From the NCBI RefSeq assembly GCF_018390735.1, contig NZ_JAHBCL010000037.1, positions 1 to 39,477 on the forward strand: a stretch of DNA of 39,477 nucleotides. The letters are read 5' to 3'. The notes under the pieces were generated by a model. That model worked only from the letters and a program-made list of their open reading frames with translations, was not told where the DNA came from and searched no databases. The translations under genes and the position numbers were made by a program. This document shows, piece by piece, positions 17,766 to 26,401 of this stretch; the first letter of the stretch is position 1; each line of letters starts with the position of its first letter. This stretch comes from Fusibacter paucivorans. GTDB lineage: Bacteria > Bacillota > Clostridia > Peptostreptococcales > Acidaminobacteraceae.

Positions 17766-19646
17766 TTATTTTGCAATCTTATTTCGGCCAGAATCTTTGG
17801 CGTAGTAGAGCAGCGAATCAGCACGGTTAATCATGCGGTTAATATCTTCACCATAATTTTCAACGACACCGCCACTGATGGTAATGCAATAGTCTTCGCC
17901 GAAATCCCATTTTATTCTTTCAATATTTTCACGTATCCGGCTTGCCAGAATATAAGCATTGCCAAGCTCGGTTTCCGGCATAATGACGAGAAATTCCTCG
18001 CCGCCATATCGACCGATATAATCAGATTTTCGAATCGTCTGACTGACGTTTTTTGAAATATCAATTAAAACCTTATCGCCAATCTGATGTCCGAACTGAT
18101 CATTTACCTTTTTGAAAAAGTCAATGTCAAACATGAGAATGGACAGTTTGTGTTCATAGCGCTGTGCTCTTGCTATTTCCTTATCCAGCGTTTCGGTAAT
18201 GCTCTTTCGATTGAGAATCTGCGTAAGGCCATCTGTTGTTGCCATATGATGCAGCGATTTAAGTGCTTCCTCTGCCGCTGCTTCCTTTTCTCTCAAATCA
18301 TCAACCATGCTGTTAAAATAATTACTCAACTCACCGATTTCCGTCCCATATTCCACTTCAATTTTATCGGCATTTTTAAAATTGCGATTTTCGATAATTT
18401 TTCGCACGGAATTTGAAAGTTCCAATAGGCTGGAACTCGCACCGTGTTCTGCAATATTAAGACCAATTTCCTCATGGCTGAGCGATACGCGCATCGGTAC
18501 ATAATGATTAATAATTTTCATCAAGACATATGAGAGCCCAAAACTCCAGAAAAAGGCTGCTGCAACACCAATGAACTGTACGACGATTTGATGCATTCTC
18601 GTTACGCCGAATTCAATTAAAAAAGAATTTTTGATAAAGATCCCCGTTGCAACGGTTCCCCAAATACCGCAGAAGCCGTGTACAGGAATAGCACCAACCG
18701 CATCATCCAGTTTTACTTTTTCTAGGAGCAGCGTTCCAAAGTAGACGATAAAACCTGAGAGTACGCCAATGGCTAGCGCACCAAATTCATTGACATAATA
18801 ACATCCTGCCGTGATCCCAACGAGACCGCCTAAAATGCCGTTGATAATACTCTCCGGTTCAGGCAAGTGGTTTTCACTGAACTTCCAGCTGACAAACAAG
18901 CCAGTAATGCCGCCAAATGAAGCGGATATCATCGTATTGGTTAAGATAATGGCAATTTTCGTCGTTGCTGTCAGCGTACTCCCAGCATTAAAACCAAACC
19001 AAGCAAAGAAAAGGATAAACACACCAAAATAGGCAAACACGAGATTATGCCCTCTAATTTTGTTGGCCTTCCCGTCCGCCGTAAATCGTCCGCAACGCGG
19101 TCCAATGATAATAACACCGGAAAGCGCTACCCAAGCACCGATAGAATGCACCACTGTTGAACCGGCAAAATCTAAGAACCCCAGCGATTGCAGCCAGCCG
19201 TGATTACTTTCATAAAAGAAATTCCCCCACGCCCAATGGCCAAAAATGGGATAGATGAATGAGGATGTAATAAAGGACATTAATAAATACGTACTGAATT
19301 TAGCTCTTTCTGCAACAGCACCGGAATCGATTGTCGCAGCAGTCCCAACGAAAACAGCTTGGAAGATAAAGAAAGCTGCTTTCCAGTCATCTGCCTGAAA
19401 GTGGACAAAAAAATCTGTCGCACCAAATATACCATGAAATGATTTGCCAAACATAAGGCCAAAGCCAAAAAACCAAAAGGCCGCAATGGACAAAATAAAG
19501 TCCGACATATTCTTGATGGCAACATTAATGGAGTTTTTTGCACGCGTCAATCCCGTTTCTAGCGCCATAAAGCCAGGCTGCATTAGAAATACAATCATCG
19601 CTGAAATAATTACCCATAAATAGTCTCCTATGTTTTTCAAGTTCAT
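17766..19646 (-). CDS. amt: Ammonium transporter fused to a diguanylate cyclase (Amt-GGDEF)
   Basis: A 626-residue fusion. Residues 1 to about 395 are a complete ammonium channel of 11 helices, with FMQPGFMALETGLTRAKN, the first pore His in STVVHSIGAW and the second in IPVHGFCGIWG. A HAMP-like linker (about 400-455, ending in a coiled coil) leads to a GGDEF domain with GGEEF at about 548-552. The product-inhibition I-site RKSD sits five residues before it, so it should make cyclic di-GMP and feel feedback. Ammonium passage or binding may thus set c-di-GMP levels. Known relatives fuse Amt to histidine kinases or cyclases. GTG and ATG are adjacent; ATG is used, after AGGGGTG. Transcription passes through a leader with its own terminator. 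Confidence 0.92.
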   Translation of the reverse strand: MNLKNIGDYLWVIISAMIVFLMQPGFMALETGLTRAKNSINVAIKNMSDFILSIAAFWFFGFGLMFGKSFHGIFGATDFFVHFQADDWKAAFFIFQAVFVGTAATIDSGAVAERAKFSTYLLMSFITSSFIYPIFGHWAWGNFFYESNHGWLQSLGFLDFAGSTVVHSIGAWVALSGVIIIGPRCGRFTADGKANKIRGHNLVFAYFGVFILFFAWFGFNAGSTLTATTKIAIILTNTMISASFGGITGLFVSWKFSENHLPEPESIINGILGGLVGITAGCYYVNEFGALAIGVLSGFIVYFGTLLLEKVKLDDAVGAIPVHGFCGIWGTVATGIFIKNSFLIEFGVTRMHQIVVQFIGVAAAFFWSFGLSYVLMKIINHYVPMRVSLSHEEIGLNIAEHGASSSLLELSNSVRKIIENRNFKNADKIEVEYGTEIGELSNYFNSMVDDLREKEAAAEEALKSLHHMATTDGLTQILNRKSITETLDKEIARAQRYEHKLSILMFDIDFFKKVNDQFGHQIGDKVLIDISKNVSQTIRKSDYIGRYGGEEFLVIMPETELGNAYILASRIRENIERIKWDFGEDYCITISGGVVENYGEDINRMINRADSLLYYAKDSGRNKIAK

Positions 19647-19760
19647 CACCCCTAAATGTTGCTTTTAGCAATACCCCTTACGTCTTCTATCGCCTCTGCT
19701 GTCCCTCAACATTTGCTGAGAAAGCCTCCTAAAAAATAATTCTACAAAAAACAAAAAAAG

Positions 19761-19811
19761 CAGTATCCTGCATCATCGCTGCTCTGCGATGTCTGTGCAA
19801 GAATACCACTG
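19761..19811 (-). terminator. Leader terminator/attenuator upstream of the Amt-GGDEF gene
   Basis: On the minus strand CAGTGGTATTC...GCAGGATACTG forms an outer stem with bulges. The inner arm CATCGC-AGAGCA-GCGATG (19791-19774) has a six-base loop, and seven Ts follow (19759-19753). It lies inside the 5' leader, about 115 nt before the start codon, so it can attenuate the gene. The loop has A at position 1 and G at position 4, the pattern bound by ANTAR antiterminators. I could not find a convincing first hairpin of the ANTAR pair. Confidence 0.65.
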
Positions 19812-19914
19812 TTTTTAATTATCACCTAATTGGACGCCATGAAAGACTGCGACCACCTATCTTAAATTTAGTCCCTATTGCTTAATGCCAAAGTCCTAAA
19901 TGTTTTATGTATGC

Positions 19915-19943
19915 ATTATACTATATTTTTTTGATCGTGTCTG
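19915..19943 (-). promoter_or_regulatory. Promoter of the Amt-GGDEF leader transcript
   Basis: On the minus strand CAGACA (19943-19938), a 17-bp spacer and a perfect TATAAT (19920-19915). The transcript should start near 19908, giving a leader of about 260 nt. Confidence 0.6.
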
Positions 19944-19985
19944 CAATAAATATTTGTCGACATGGTGCTAATATTTTATTCAATG

Positions 19986-20022
19986 ATGTTTCAATGATTA
20001 AAATCCGCTTTTTTTGAAACAT
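19986..20022. promoter_or_regulatory. Inverted repeat, candidate upstream activator site
   Basis: ATGTTTCA (19986-19993) and TGAAACAT (20015-20022) are perfect inverted copies 21 bp apart. They lie about 115-150 bp upstream of the predicted sigma-54 start, the usual distance for an enhancer site. A further GTTTCA is at 20038-20043. Confidence 0.5.
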
Positions 20023-20108
20023 GCTTTACTCGTTTCCGTTTCATCAATTGGTGGATTTTAAACAGGCACAGCCATTGTATTCACACGATTTGACGCCTTT
20101 TTTTCTCC

Positions 20109-20126
20109 TTGGCAACATATTTGCAT
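20109..20126 (+). promoter_or_regulatory. Sigma-54 (-24/-12) promoter
   Basis: TTGGCAACATATTTGCAT matches the sigma-54 consensus, with GG at 20111-20112 and GC at 20123-20124, exactly 12 bp apart. The start codon at 20170 follows an AGGAGG site. Confidence 0.85.
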
Positions 20127-20169
20127 AACCAATGACTGACATCAATTCACAACTGTTATAGGAGGTCTT

Positions 20170-21513
20170 ATGCACATTACTCGACTTTACAATGATAAGA
20201 AAAAGACGGCGGACGAAGCTGTCAAAATGGTTAAATCCGGCGATTGGGTTGACTACGGTTTTGCAATGAATATGCCCCAATGTCTAGATGCCGCACTTGC
20301 CAAGCGCTGCGATACACTTTATGGCGTCAATATCCGAGGCGCACTCGCCATATTCCCCCTTGAAATCATCGAATGTGAAAATGCTCAAAATGCTTTCACC
20401 TACAACAGTTGGCATTTTAGCGCTTATGAAAGACGATGCCACGATCAGGGAAAATGCTATTACATCCCGATGCTCTACCGAAATTTACCGTCTTACTACC
20501 GCAATGGCCTTACCGTTGATGTTGCCATGATCTCTGTTTCTGCAATGGACAGTCACGGCTATTTCAATTTTTCACTGACAAACTCAGCGACATCGGCAAT
20601 TTTGGAAACGGCAAAAATCATCATTCTCGAAGTCAACCCCGCTTTGCCAATTGTCAATACCGGCGCAGAAGGCTTCATCCATATCAGCGAAGTCGATGCC
20701 ATCGTCGAAAATGGAGATGGCAAACTGGCAATGTTGGCAAGCGGCACACCAACCGAAACGGATTTAATGATCGCCAATCAGATTTTGCCTGAAATAACAG
20801 ATGGGGCAACCATACAGCTCGGTATCGGCACCATGCCCAATACCGTTGGAAAGCTCATTGCACAATCGGATCTCAAACATTTGGGCATGCATACCGAAAT
20901 GCTCGTCGACGCCTATCTCGATATGTTTCAGAGCGGCAAACTGACAAACAAGGCTAAAAATATCCATCGCGGTATCGGACTATGGACATTTTGTCTCGGT
21001 TCTGAAGCCCTTTACCAGTGGGTAGAACACAATCCAAGTGTTGCTTCCTATCCTGTCAACTATACCAATGATCCAGATATAATGAAACAGATTGAACGCC
21101 TAACGACGATTAACAACTGTGTTGAAGTCGACATATATGGTCAAGTTTGTTCTGAATCAGCTGGTACGCGACAAATTAGCGGCACAGGTGGTCAGTTGGA
21201 TTTTGTAACCGGCGGTTATCTGTCGAGAGGCGGAAAAAGCTTCGTTTGCTTTAGCGCCACCTATCGCACTAAATCAGGAGAACTAAAATCGCGTATCGTG
21301 CCAACGCTTTCACCCGGCGGCATTGTCACAGATCCTCGCACACAGATTCAAAATCTCGTTACAGAATTCGGTACCGCCTCTCTTGCCGGGAAATCAACTT
21401 GGGAACGCGCAGAAGCCATCATCGCAATCGCACATCCTGATTTAAGAGAATCTCTGATCAAAGATGCAGAAAATATGAAGATTTGGCGACGTACGCAAAA
21501 AATTGCGTTCTAA
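20170..21513 (+). CDS. Acetyl-CoA hydrolase/transferase-family CoA-transferase (butyryl-CoA:acetate or 4-hydroxybutyrate type)
   Basis: A 447-residue family I CoA-transferase that would move CoA between an acyl-CoA and a carboxylate such as acetate, through a glutamyl-CoA intermediate. The probable catalytic residue is Glu243 in LGMHTEMLVDAY. GIGTMPN (about 218-224) and the oxyanion/CoA-binding GTGGQLDFVTGG in the C-terminal half are diagnostic. Length and motifs resemble butyryl-CoA:acetate and 4-hydroxybutyrate CoA-transferases of fermenting Clostridia. The exact acyl group cannot be read from the sequence. It is read from a sigma-54 promoter, follows AGGAGGTCTT, and shares an operon with a carboxylate-type transporter 27 bp downstream. 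That suggests use or secretion of one organic acid. The PrpR-type activator at 24518 is a likely regulator. Confidence 0.9.
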   Translation: MHITRLYNDKKKTADEAVKMVKSGDWVDYGFAMNMPQCLDAALAKRCDTLYGVNIRGALAIFPLEIIECENAQNAFTYNSWHFSAYERRCHDQGKCYYIPMLYRNLPSYYRNGLTVDVAMISVSAMDSHGYFNFSLTNSATSAILETAKIIILEVNPALPIVNTGAEGFIHISEVDAIVENGDGKLAMLASGTPTETDLMIANQILPEITDGATIQLGIGTMPNTVGKLIAQSDLKHLGMHTEMLVDAYLDMFQSGKLTNKAKNIHRGIGLWTFCLGSEALYQWVEHNPSVASYPVNYTNDPDIMKQIERLTTINNCVEVDIYGQVCSESAGTRQISGTGGQLDFVTGGYLSRGGKSFVCFSATYRTKSGELKSRIVPTLSPGGIVTDPRTQIQNLVTEFGTASLAGKSTWERAEAIIAIAHPDLRESLIKDAENMKIWRRTQKIAF

Positions 21514-21540
21514 GTCCCGTTGCCGATAAGAAAGGATTTC

Positions 21541-22785
21541 ATGATGAATCAAAAAATAAAGCAACATGCGACTGTTTCAAGGGGCGTTGCCGTTGTCTTG
21601 GCTGGGTTTGGCATTAATCTCGCCTTTGGTGTTCTCTATGCTTGGAGCATCTTTGCCAAACAACTTGTCGATGTTTATCACTGGCAATCCGCAGAGGCCT
21701 CTTTTCCCTATACCATTGCCATTTTGTGCTTTGCACTTACCATGCTCCCTGCCGGTTATTTACAAGATCGTTTGGGTGCTAAACGCATTGCGACACTTAG
21801 CGGTTTACTGACAGGGACAGGACTGCTGCTCTCAGGTTTTTGGCTGACGCCCACTGGCCTCAGCATCACTTTTGGCATGTGTGCCGGCATTGGTATAGGA
21901 CTTGGCTACGCATCGGCGACACCAATTGCGATTAAATGGTTCCCACCAGAAAGAAAAGGCCTCGTTACCGGATTCGTCGTCGCCGGTTTTGGCCTCTCTA
22001 CCTTATACATGGCACCACTGGCCAATAAGCTCTTAAACACAATCGGGCTTGCCAATGCTTTTAAACTGTTGGGGGTTCTCTTCCTATTCATCGTTACCAT
22101 CCTCGCACAGTTCTTGGTACCGCCGACTAACACATCATCTAATGACACCAATGAAAGCAAAAACGAGGTACCAATCTTTTCAGGCAAACAAAACAATCCC
22201 ATTCGCGTGCTTTTATTATCACCTGTTTTTTACAGACTGTGGCTGCTCTTCCTGTGCGGCTCTATGGGTGGCCTTATGATTATCGGTCACTTGTCAAAAA
22301 TAGCAGCTATTCAATCAGGAGAAAACTTTGGGTTTATCCTCGTCGCCTGTACAGCAATCTTCAATGCCAGCGGCAGACCAATTGCCGGTGTGATCTCTGA
22401 TAAATTCGGCCGTTACCAGACACTCTTCATGATTTTCTGTCTTGAAAGCATTGTCTTCTACTTTTTTGACAGCTTTAATCACTTTGGATCGCTGCTTATT
22501 GGCGCCGCAGTTGTTACATTTTGCTATGGCAGTTTATTCGCCGTGATGCCCGCCCTGATTTCAGAATACTTTGGAAAGGAAAATCTGGGAACCAGTTACG
22601 GCCTGCTTTTTACTGCATGGGGATTTGCCGGCATTTTCGGTCCTATGTTTGCCGGCAAACTATTCGATCTGTACCATCACTATACGGTCAGTTACAGAAT
22701 CGCAATGTTCTTATGCCTCATTGGCGCTTTGAATACAGCTTTCTCATACTTTCTTGAACGACGCAAAAAAAATCTTATTACATGA
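21541..22785 (+). CDS. MFS transporter, oxalate/formate antiporter (OFA) family
   Basis: A 414-residue, twelve-helix permease of the major facilitator superfamily. The opening GFGINLAFGVLYAWSIFAKQLVD...W and the loop PAGYLQDRLGAKR are typical of the OFA branch, which carries small carboxylates. The second half has the equivalent ISDKFGR loop (VISDKFGRYQT). A cytoplasmic linker rich in Ser, Asn and Lys joins the halves (about 200-220). The start used is the ATG after AAGAAAGGATTTC; an upstream in-frame ATG overlaps the end of the intergenic spacer and lacks a site. Its position directly after the CoA-transferase points to uptake or export of that enzyme's organic acid substrate or product. Confidence 0.88.
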   Translation: MMNQKIKQHATVSRGVAVVLAGFGINLAFGVLYAWSIFAKQLVDVYHWQSAEASFPYTIAILCFALTMLPAGYLQDRLGAKRIATLSGLLTGTGLLLSGFWLTPTGLSITFGMCAGIGIGLGYASATPIAIKWFPPERKGLVTGFVVAGFGLSTLYMAPLANKLLNTIGLANAFKLLGVLFLFIVTILAQFLVPPTNTSSNDTNESKNEVPIFSGKQNNPIRVLLLSPVFYRLWLLFLCGSMGGLMIIGHLSKIAAIQSGENFGFILVACTAIFNASGRPIAGVISDKFGRYQTLFMIFCLESIVFYFFDSFNHFGSLLIGAAVVTFCYGSLFAVMPALISEYFGKENLGTSYGLLFTAWGFAGIFGPMFAGKLFDLYHHYTVSYRIAMFLCLIGALNTAFSYFLERRKKNLIT

Positions 22786-22811
22786 ATCCAGTCAACAAAT
22801 GCCTTCATGCA

Positions 22812-23267
22812 TCAGGTTTCACTCAGAGAAGCTGCGCCAATGTGTTCGATCAGATTCACGAGCCCTTCTTCAAATTGGCGATCCATTTCATTGGATCGCT
22901 TTTTGGGACCTTTTATATGCTTTCGCTTTCTCATTTTCTGATTCAAATGTCGCGTCATGAGCATTTGATCAATGTTTTCATTCGTATACCACATGCCGGA
23001 CTGATGGATTGGATATGCCTCTTTACCAAGTATCATTGCCGCCAATCCGTAATCCTGCGTAATGACAATATCGCCTTTCCGACATCGCTTAAGCAGTTCA
23101 AAGTCCACGGCGTCACGGCCGGTTTCAACAGTAATCACATGACTGTATGATGATTTTAAAGCATGATTTAAATCACAGATCAAGATTACTGAAATATGAT
23201 ATTTTTTTGCAATTTGTTCAGCGATGCCCACTACCGGGCATGCATCTGCATCAATGTATATGTACAC
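22812..23267 (-). CDS. YaiI/YqxD (UPF0178, DUF188) family protein
   Basis: A 151-residue cytosolic protein of a widespread bacterial family with a PIN-like nuclease fold but no settled function. Conserved features are the N-terminal IDADACPV, the central GRDAVDFELLKRCRKGDIVITQDYGLAAMIL, and the basic RKRKHIKGPKKR stretch. A GTG start is chosen because AGGGAGATGCC stands directly before it and homologues begin two to four residues before the IDADACP motif. The ATGs seven codons earlier lack a binding site and lie close to the terminator hairpin. The gene is convergent with the OFA transporter and has no functional neighbour. Confidence 0.9.
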   Translation of the reverse strand: MYIYIDADACPVVGIAEQIAKKYHISVILICDLNHALKSSYSHVITVETGRDAVDFELLKRCRKGDIVITQDYGLAAMILGKEAYPIHQSGMWYTNENIDQMLMTRHLNQKMRKRKHIKGPKKRSNEMDRQFEEGLVNLIEHIGAASLSET

Positions 23268-23294
23268 GGCATCTCCCTGTTTCATCATAAAAAT

Positions 23295-23338
23295 AAGGGG
23301 CGTTCAATATAACGACTAGGTTATCTGAAACGCCCCTT
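23295..23338 (-). terminator. Intrinsic terminator of the aldo/keto reductase gene
   Basis: A perfect 10-bp GC-rich stem (AAGGGGCGTT with AACGCCCCTT) encloses a second ATAAC/GTTAT stem. On the minus strand it is followed by TTATTTTT. It sits just upstream of the YaiI-type start. Confidence 0.8.
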
Positions 23339-23471
23339 CATCATTTGTTATTGTATAACTTATACAGTGATACTGTTTTTGCATTCCATGCAACCATTTA
23401 TCACATTATCATCCGTCACTTTATTTTTCATCTAATACATTGCCGCTTTTCATTAGCCTGCATCAAAGCAG

Positions 23472-24338
23472 CTATTTCAGCTTTCCGCCAAATACAGGCA
23501 TCATGCTGGCTTGACCATAATCTTTTATGCGATCAATGTTTTTTAAGAATGTCATATCTTCTTCAGAAATTGTGAAATTAACATCTGCATTGTTGGCCAT
23601 ATGTTTTGGATTCGCCGTTTTAGGGAGCGGCAGCAAACCGAGCTGCAAATCGTATCGAATGCTGAGCTGCGGAATGGAAACATTGTATTTTTCAGCAATT
23701 TTCAAGACTTCTTTATTTTTCATGAGCTCACCGTGTGCAATTGGCGAATAAGCTTCAACAAGAATTTCCTGCTTTTGTGTATAGTCAATGAGTTCAAATG
23801 GCGTATTGCTGATATGCGCTAGAATTTGGTTGACCATCGGTTTAACTGTGCAGCCATTGAGAATGTTTTCAAGATCCCCCTGCTGGAAGTTCGAAACACC
23901 AATGGCACGCAGTTTGCCGGCTTTATATGCATCTTCAAGTGCACGCCATGCTTCACGGTTGCCTTCTAAGTATCGGTCTTCATCGCCATATTCCATCCAA
24001 GGCTGCGGGCTGTGAATAATCATCATGTCAAGATAATCCAGTCCCATGACGTCCAGCGATTTTTGAATAGAGGTGGCTGCATCATCATAGCTTTTAATTT
24101 CAGCAGCAAGTTTCGTCGTAATAAAAAGCGATTGTCGATCGACGCCGCAGGCTTTAATGCCTCTTCCTACTCCCGCTTCATTCGCATATGCCTGAGCTGT
24201 GTCAATGTGAATATAACCCAGCTTTACTGCTTCTACAACAGCCTGTTCAACAGCTGCATCGTCAATCATCCAAGTCCCTAACCCCAGTTTTGGAATCATT
24301 ACACCATTATTCAGTGTAAACGTTTCATTTAATGCCAT
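23472..24338 (-). CDS. Aldo/keto reductase
   Basis: A 288-residue NADPH-dependent carbonyl reductase with the TIM-barrel AKR signature. The catalytic tetrad is visible: Asp46 and Tyr51 in HIDTAQAYANEAGVG, Lys76 in ITTKL, and His109 in MIIHSPQP. The C-terminal LPLPKTANPKHMANN binds the cofactor phosphate. It looks most like the AKR5-type family of 2,5-diketo-D-gluconate and methylglyoxal reductases. The substrate cannot be told. The second in-frame ATG is used because it is spaced seven bases from AGGAG, while the first overlaps it. It is a single-gene unit between the YaiI-type gene and the sigma-54 activator gene. Confidence 0.92.
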   Translation of the reverse strand: MALNETFTLNNGVMIPKLGLGTWMIDDAAVEQAVVEAVKLGYIHIDTAQAYANEAGVGRGIKACGVDRQSLFITTKLAAEIKSYDDAATSIQKSLDVMGLDYLDMMIIHSPQPWMEYGDEDRYLEGNREAWRALEDAYKAGKLRAIGVSNFQQGDLENILNGCTVKPMVNQILAHISNTPFELIDYTQKQEILVEAYSPIAHGELMKNKEVLKIAEKYNVSIPQLSIRYDLQLGLLPLPKTANPKHMANNADVNFTISEEDMTFLKNIDRIKDYGQASMMPVFGGKLK

Positions 24339-24517
24339 TTTCATACTCCTTTCATTAAAAAATTAAAATTAATCAGGTGGTTATTGAAATGTCATGATTA
24401 TTATATCGTGTAAAGCTAACTTTAGGTCAATACGCTATTTGAAAATATTCTGTAAATGTTCCCTATTTGTTTTCAATGCATAGATTGCCGGTCAATTTAT
24501 ACCCATTCTCATGCGGT

Positions 24518-26401
24518 TCAATCTTCGTTTAACCTTCGCCATAGCGTCGTTCGGCTCAGCCCCAGCTGTTCGGCAATAAATTGTTTTCTGCCTGGGAAGG
24601 CTTTTCCCAAGGCCTCTGCAGCTTGCTTCGATTTTTTTATATGATTAACATCGACTTCCGGATTATATTTTAATTCTTTTAGCAGGCTCTTACATAATTT
24701 TTCTGCGCCGATCGCGCTAACGAGTATCTCATGAAGGCCAACCTCTGAAAGCATTGAAAGCTGACGATATTGAATGGCAAAGCGTTCGACAACACTTTGA
24801 AGTTCTCTGATATTGCCGGGCCAGCGATAAGCATCCAATACCCATTTCGATGTCTCCGGCATGACAAAATTCATAGCTTCCAGCGGCAAATGATGTTTTA
24901 GAAACCTTGTAAACAGCGTCAATACATCTGTACCGCGCGCCCTCAGCGGTGGTATATTTAAACTGAGGACATCCAGTCGGTAAAATAGATCCTCCCGAAA
25001 AGCATGCGGCATTTTATCAATAAGCCGAGCATTCGTTGCCGTAATAATTCGAACATCAATTGGAATAACCTTATCCCCGCCTATGCGCATCACTTCTTTT
25101 TCTTGAATGACCCTAAGCAGTCTAGCCTGAACCGTCATATCAATTTCCCCAATTTCGTCCAGAAACAAGGTTCCACCATGTGCCAGTTCAAACAGTCCCA
25201 TCTTGCCGCCGCGTCTGGATCCCGTAAAGGCGCCTTCATCATAACCAAACAGCTCACTTTCCATTAATGTGCCCGGAATGGCGGCACAGTTTACAGCGAC
25301 AAACGGGCCATCCTGCCGTTTGCTGAAACGGTGTATACTCTGCGCGAACAATTCTTTGCCAACGCCTGTTTCACCATAGATCAGCACATTTGACTCAGAC
25401 ATCGCATAGAGCTTCGCACGTTTAATCTCAGAACGCAATAAATTACAGTTACCGACGATATCATCGAATGTCGCTTTTGCATATAGGCCTTTGTCGCGCA
25501 TGCTTCTGCGAAGGCTACGTTCTGCGTCAATCACTTCGGTTGCACTTTGAAAAATAAAGACCCCTGCCGGTTTATCTGGCTCGATTTCAAAGGGAATCCA
25601 GTTCACGACATAACGTTTTTCATCATGAGAGAGGATCGTTCCCATCACCGGCGCTTTGTTTAAGCACGCTGCAAATGTTGGCAGGCACGATTCGAGCGGC
25701 AAATCCACCACATCACTTTGAAGTGCCAAAAGCGTCAATGCCGAGGGATTTGCCATCGAAATACGTCCATTTCTATTCACTGACAATATCCCATTAACGG
25801 TATGTTCCACCACCGCTTCCAATAAATCACGCTTGCGTTTTTCAATTTTTAAATGTTTTGCAATTGACACCGATTCCAGCAGAGCATTGACAATGGTTTC
25901 TTCCTCGGGTATTAGCAAAACCGAGGCGATCTCATGCTGTTCAGCTAACCGTTTGGCCAGACAGCCACCAATAATTGTTTTCCCTTTTGCACGTATGATA
26001 ATCTGTTCCAGTTCCGCTTTTGATTCATATGCAGCAATTTCAACACGATTTGCCGATATATTCAAAAGAGCATCGACCGACAAAATCGGCGTCATCACAT
26101 GATGCGTCAAAACGATGTCGCCCTCTGTCATTTTGATAGCATTAATATAGGCGCCTGTATGGATTTGAACCCCAATTACCGGTATGGTCGCATAGGTGTT
26201 TAAGACGCCAAAGTTGCCGCCGGTGGCAATAATCACATCAGCCCCGTCTCGCAGCCACTGAGAATAACCCGCCATTAGATTATCCAAGTAACCCTCAAAA
26301 TAAATAATTTCAATTTCCGGCGACAAGAAACGCTCTATGACACTTTTGAAAATCCCTCTATAATCATCATATGTCACGCAGACAATTTTAATATGCTCCA
26401 C
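24518..26401 (-). CDS. Sigma-54-dependent activator with PrpR-type sensor domain
   Basis: A regulator of about 627 residues. Residues about 5-185 form a PrpR_N-like sensor (VTYDDYRGIF, ATGGNFGVL, GGCLAKRLAEQ). A PAS-like domain follows (about 200-295). The AAA+ domain has GETGVGKE (about 343-350), the sigma-54 contact loop GAFTGS (about 390-395; the last residue is normally Ala), and LFLDEIGE. RWPGNIRELQSVVERF precedes a C-terminal Fis-type helix-turn-helix (FIAEQLGLSRTTLWRRL). PrpR-family proteins sense organic-acid metabolites such as 2-methylcitrate. The nearest strong sigma-54 promoter on the same side is that of the CoA-transferase/OFA pair at 20109, a likely target. The GTG used is spaced from GAGGGGTG; the GTG three codons earlier overlaps that site. 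Confidence 0.93.
   Translation of the reverse strand: MEHIKIVCVTYDDYRGIFKSVIERFLSPEIEIIYFEGYLDNLMAGYSQWLRDGADVIIATGGNFGVLNTYATIPVIGVQIHTGAYINAIKMTEGDIVLTHHVMTPILSVDALLNISANRVEIAAYESKAELEQIIIRAKGKTIIGGCLAKRLAEQHEIASVLLIPEEETIVNALLESVSIAKHLKIEKRKRDLLEAVVEHTVNGILSVNRNGRISMANPSALTLLALQSDVVDLPLESCLPTFAACLNKAPVMGTILSHDEKRYVVNWIPFEIEPDKPAGVFIFQSATEVIDAERSLRRSMRDKGLYAKATFDDIVGNCNLLRSEIKRAKLYAMSESNVLIYGETGVGKELFAQSIHRFSKRQDGPFVAVNCAAIPGTLMESELFGYDEGAFTGSRRGGKMGLFELAHGGTLFLDEIGEIDMTVQARLLRVIQEKEVMRIGGDKVIPIDVRIITATNARLIDKMPHAFREDLFYRLDVLSLNIPPLRARGTDVLTLFTRFLKHHLPLEAMNFVMPETSKWVLDAYRWPGNIRELQSVVERFAIQYRQLSMLSEVGLHEILVSAIGAEKLCKSLLKELKYNPEVDVNHIKKSKQAAEALGKAFPGRKQFIAEQLGLSRTTLWRRLNED

Larger units (their letters stand above)
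19647..20169. other. Divergent regulatory region
   Basis: No gene is supported here. On the minus strand lie the promoter (about 19915-19943) and a roughly 260-nt leader of the ammonium-transporter fusion, including a terminator hairpin. On the plus strand lie an inverted repeat (19986-20022) and a sigma-54 promoter (20109-20126) for the CoA-transferase gene. Confidence 0.75.

Noticed and set aside
19820-19908. Known riboswitch (c-di-GMP or glutamine type) in the Amt leader
   Set aside because: I could not match the conserved core of any class I know; only nested short pairings are visible.
20044-20280. Minus-strand open frame of 78 codons
   Set aside because: It covers the sigma-54 promoter and the start of the CoA-transferase gene and has no ribosome site.
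22782-23150. Plus-strand open frame of 122 codons
   Set aside because: It lies opposite the well-supported YaiI/YqxD-type gene, has no binding site and no protein-like composition.
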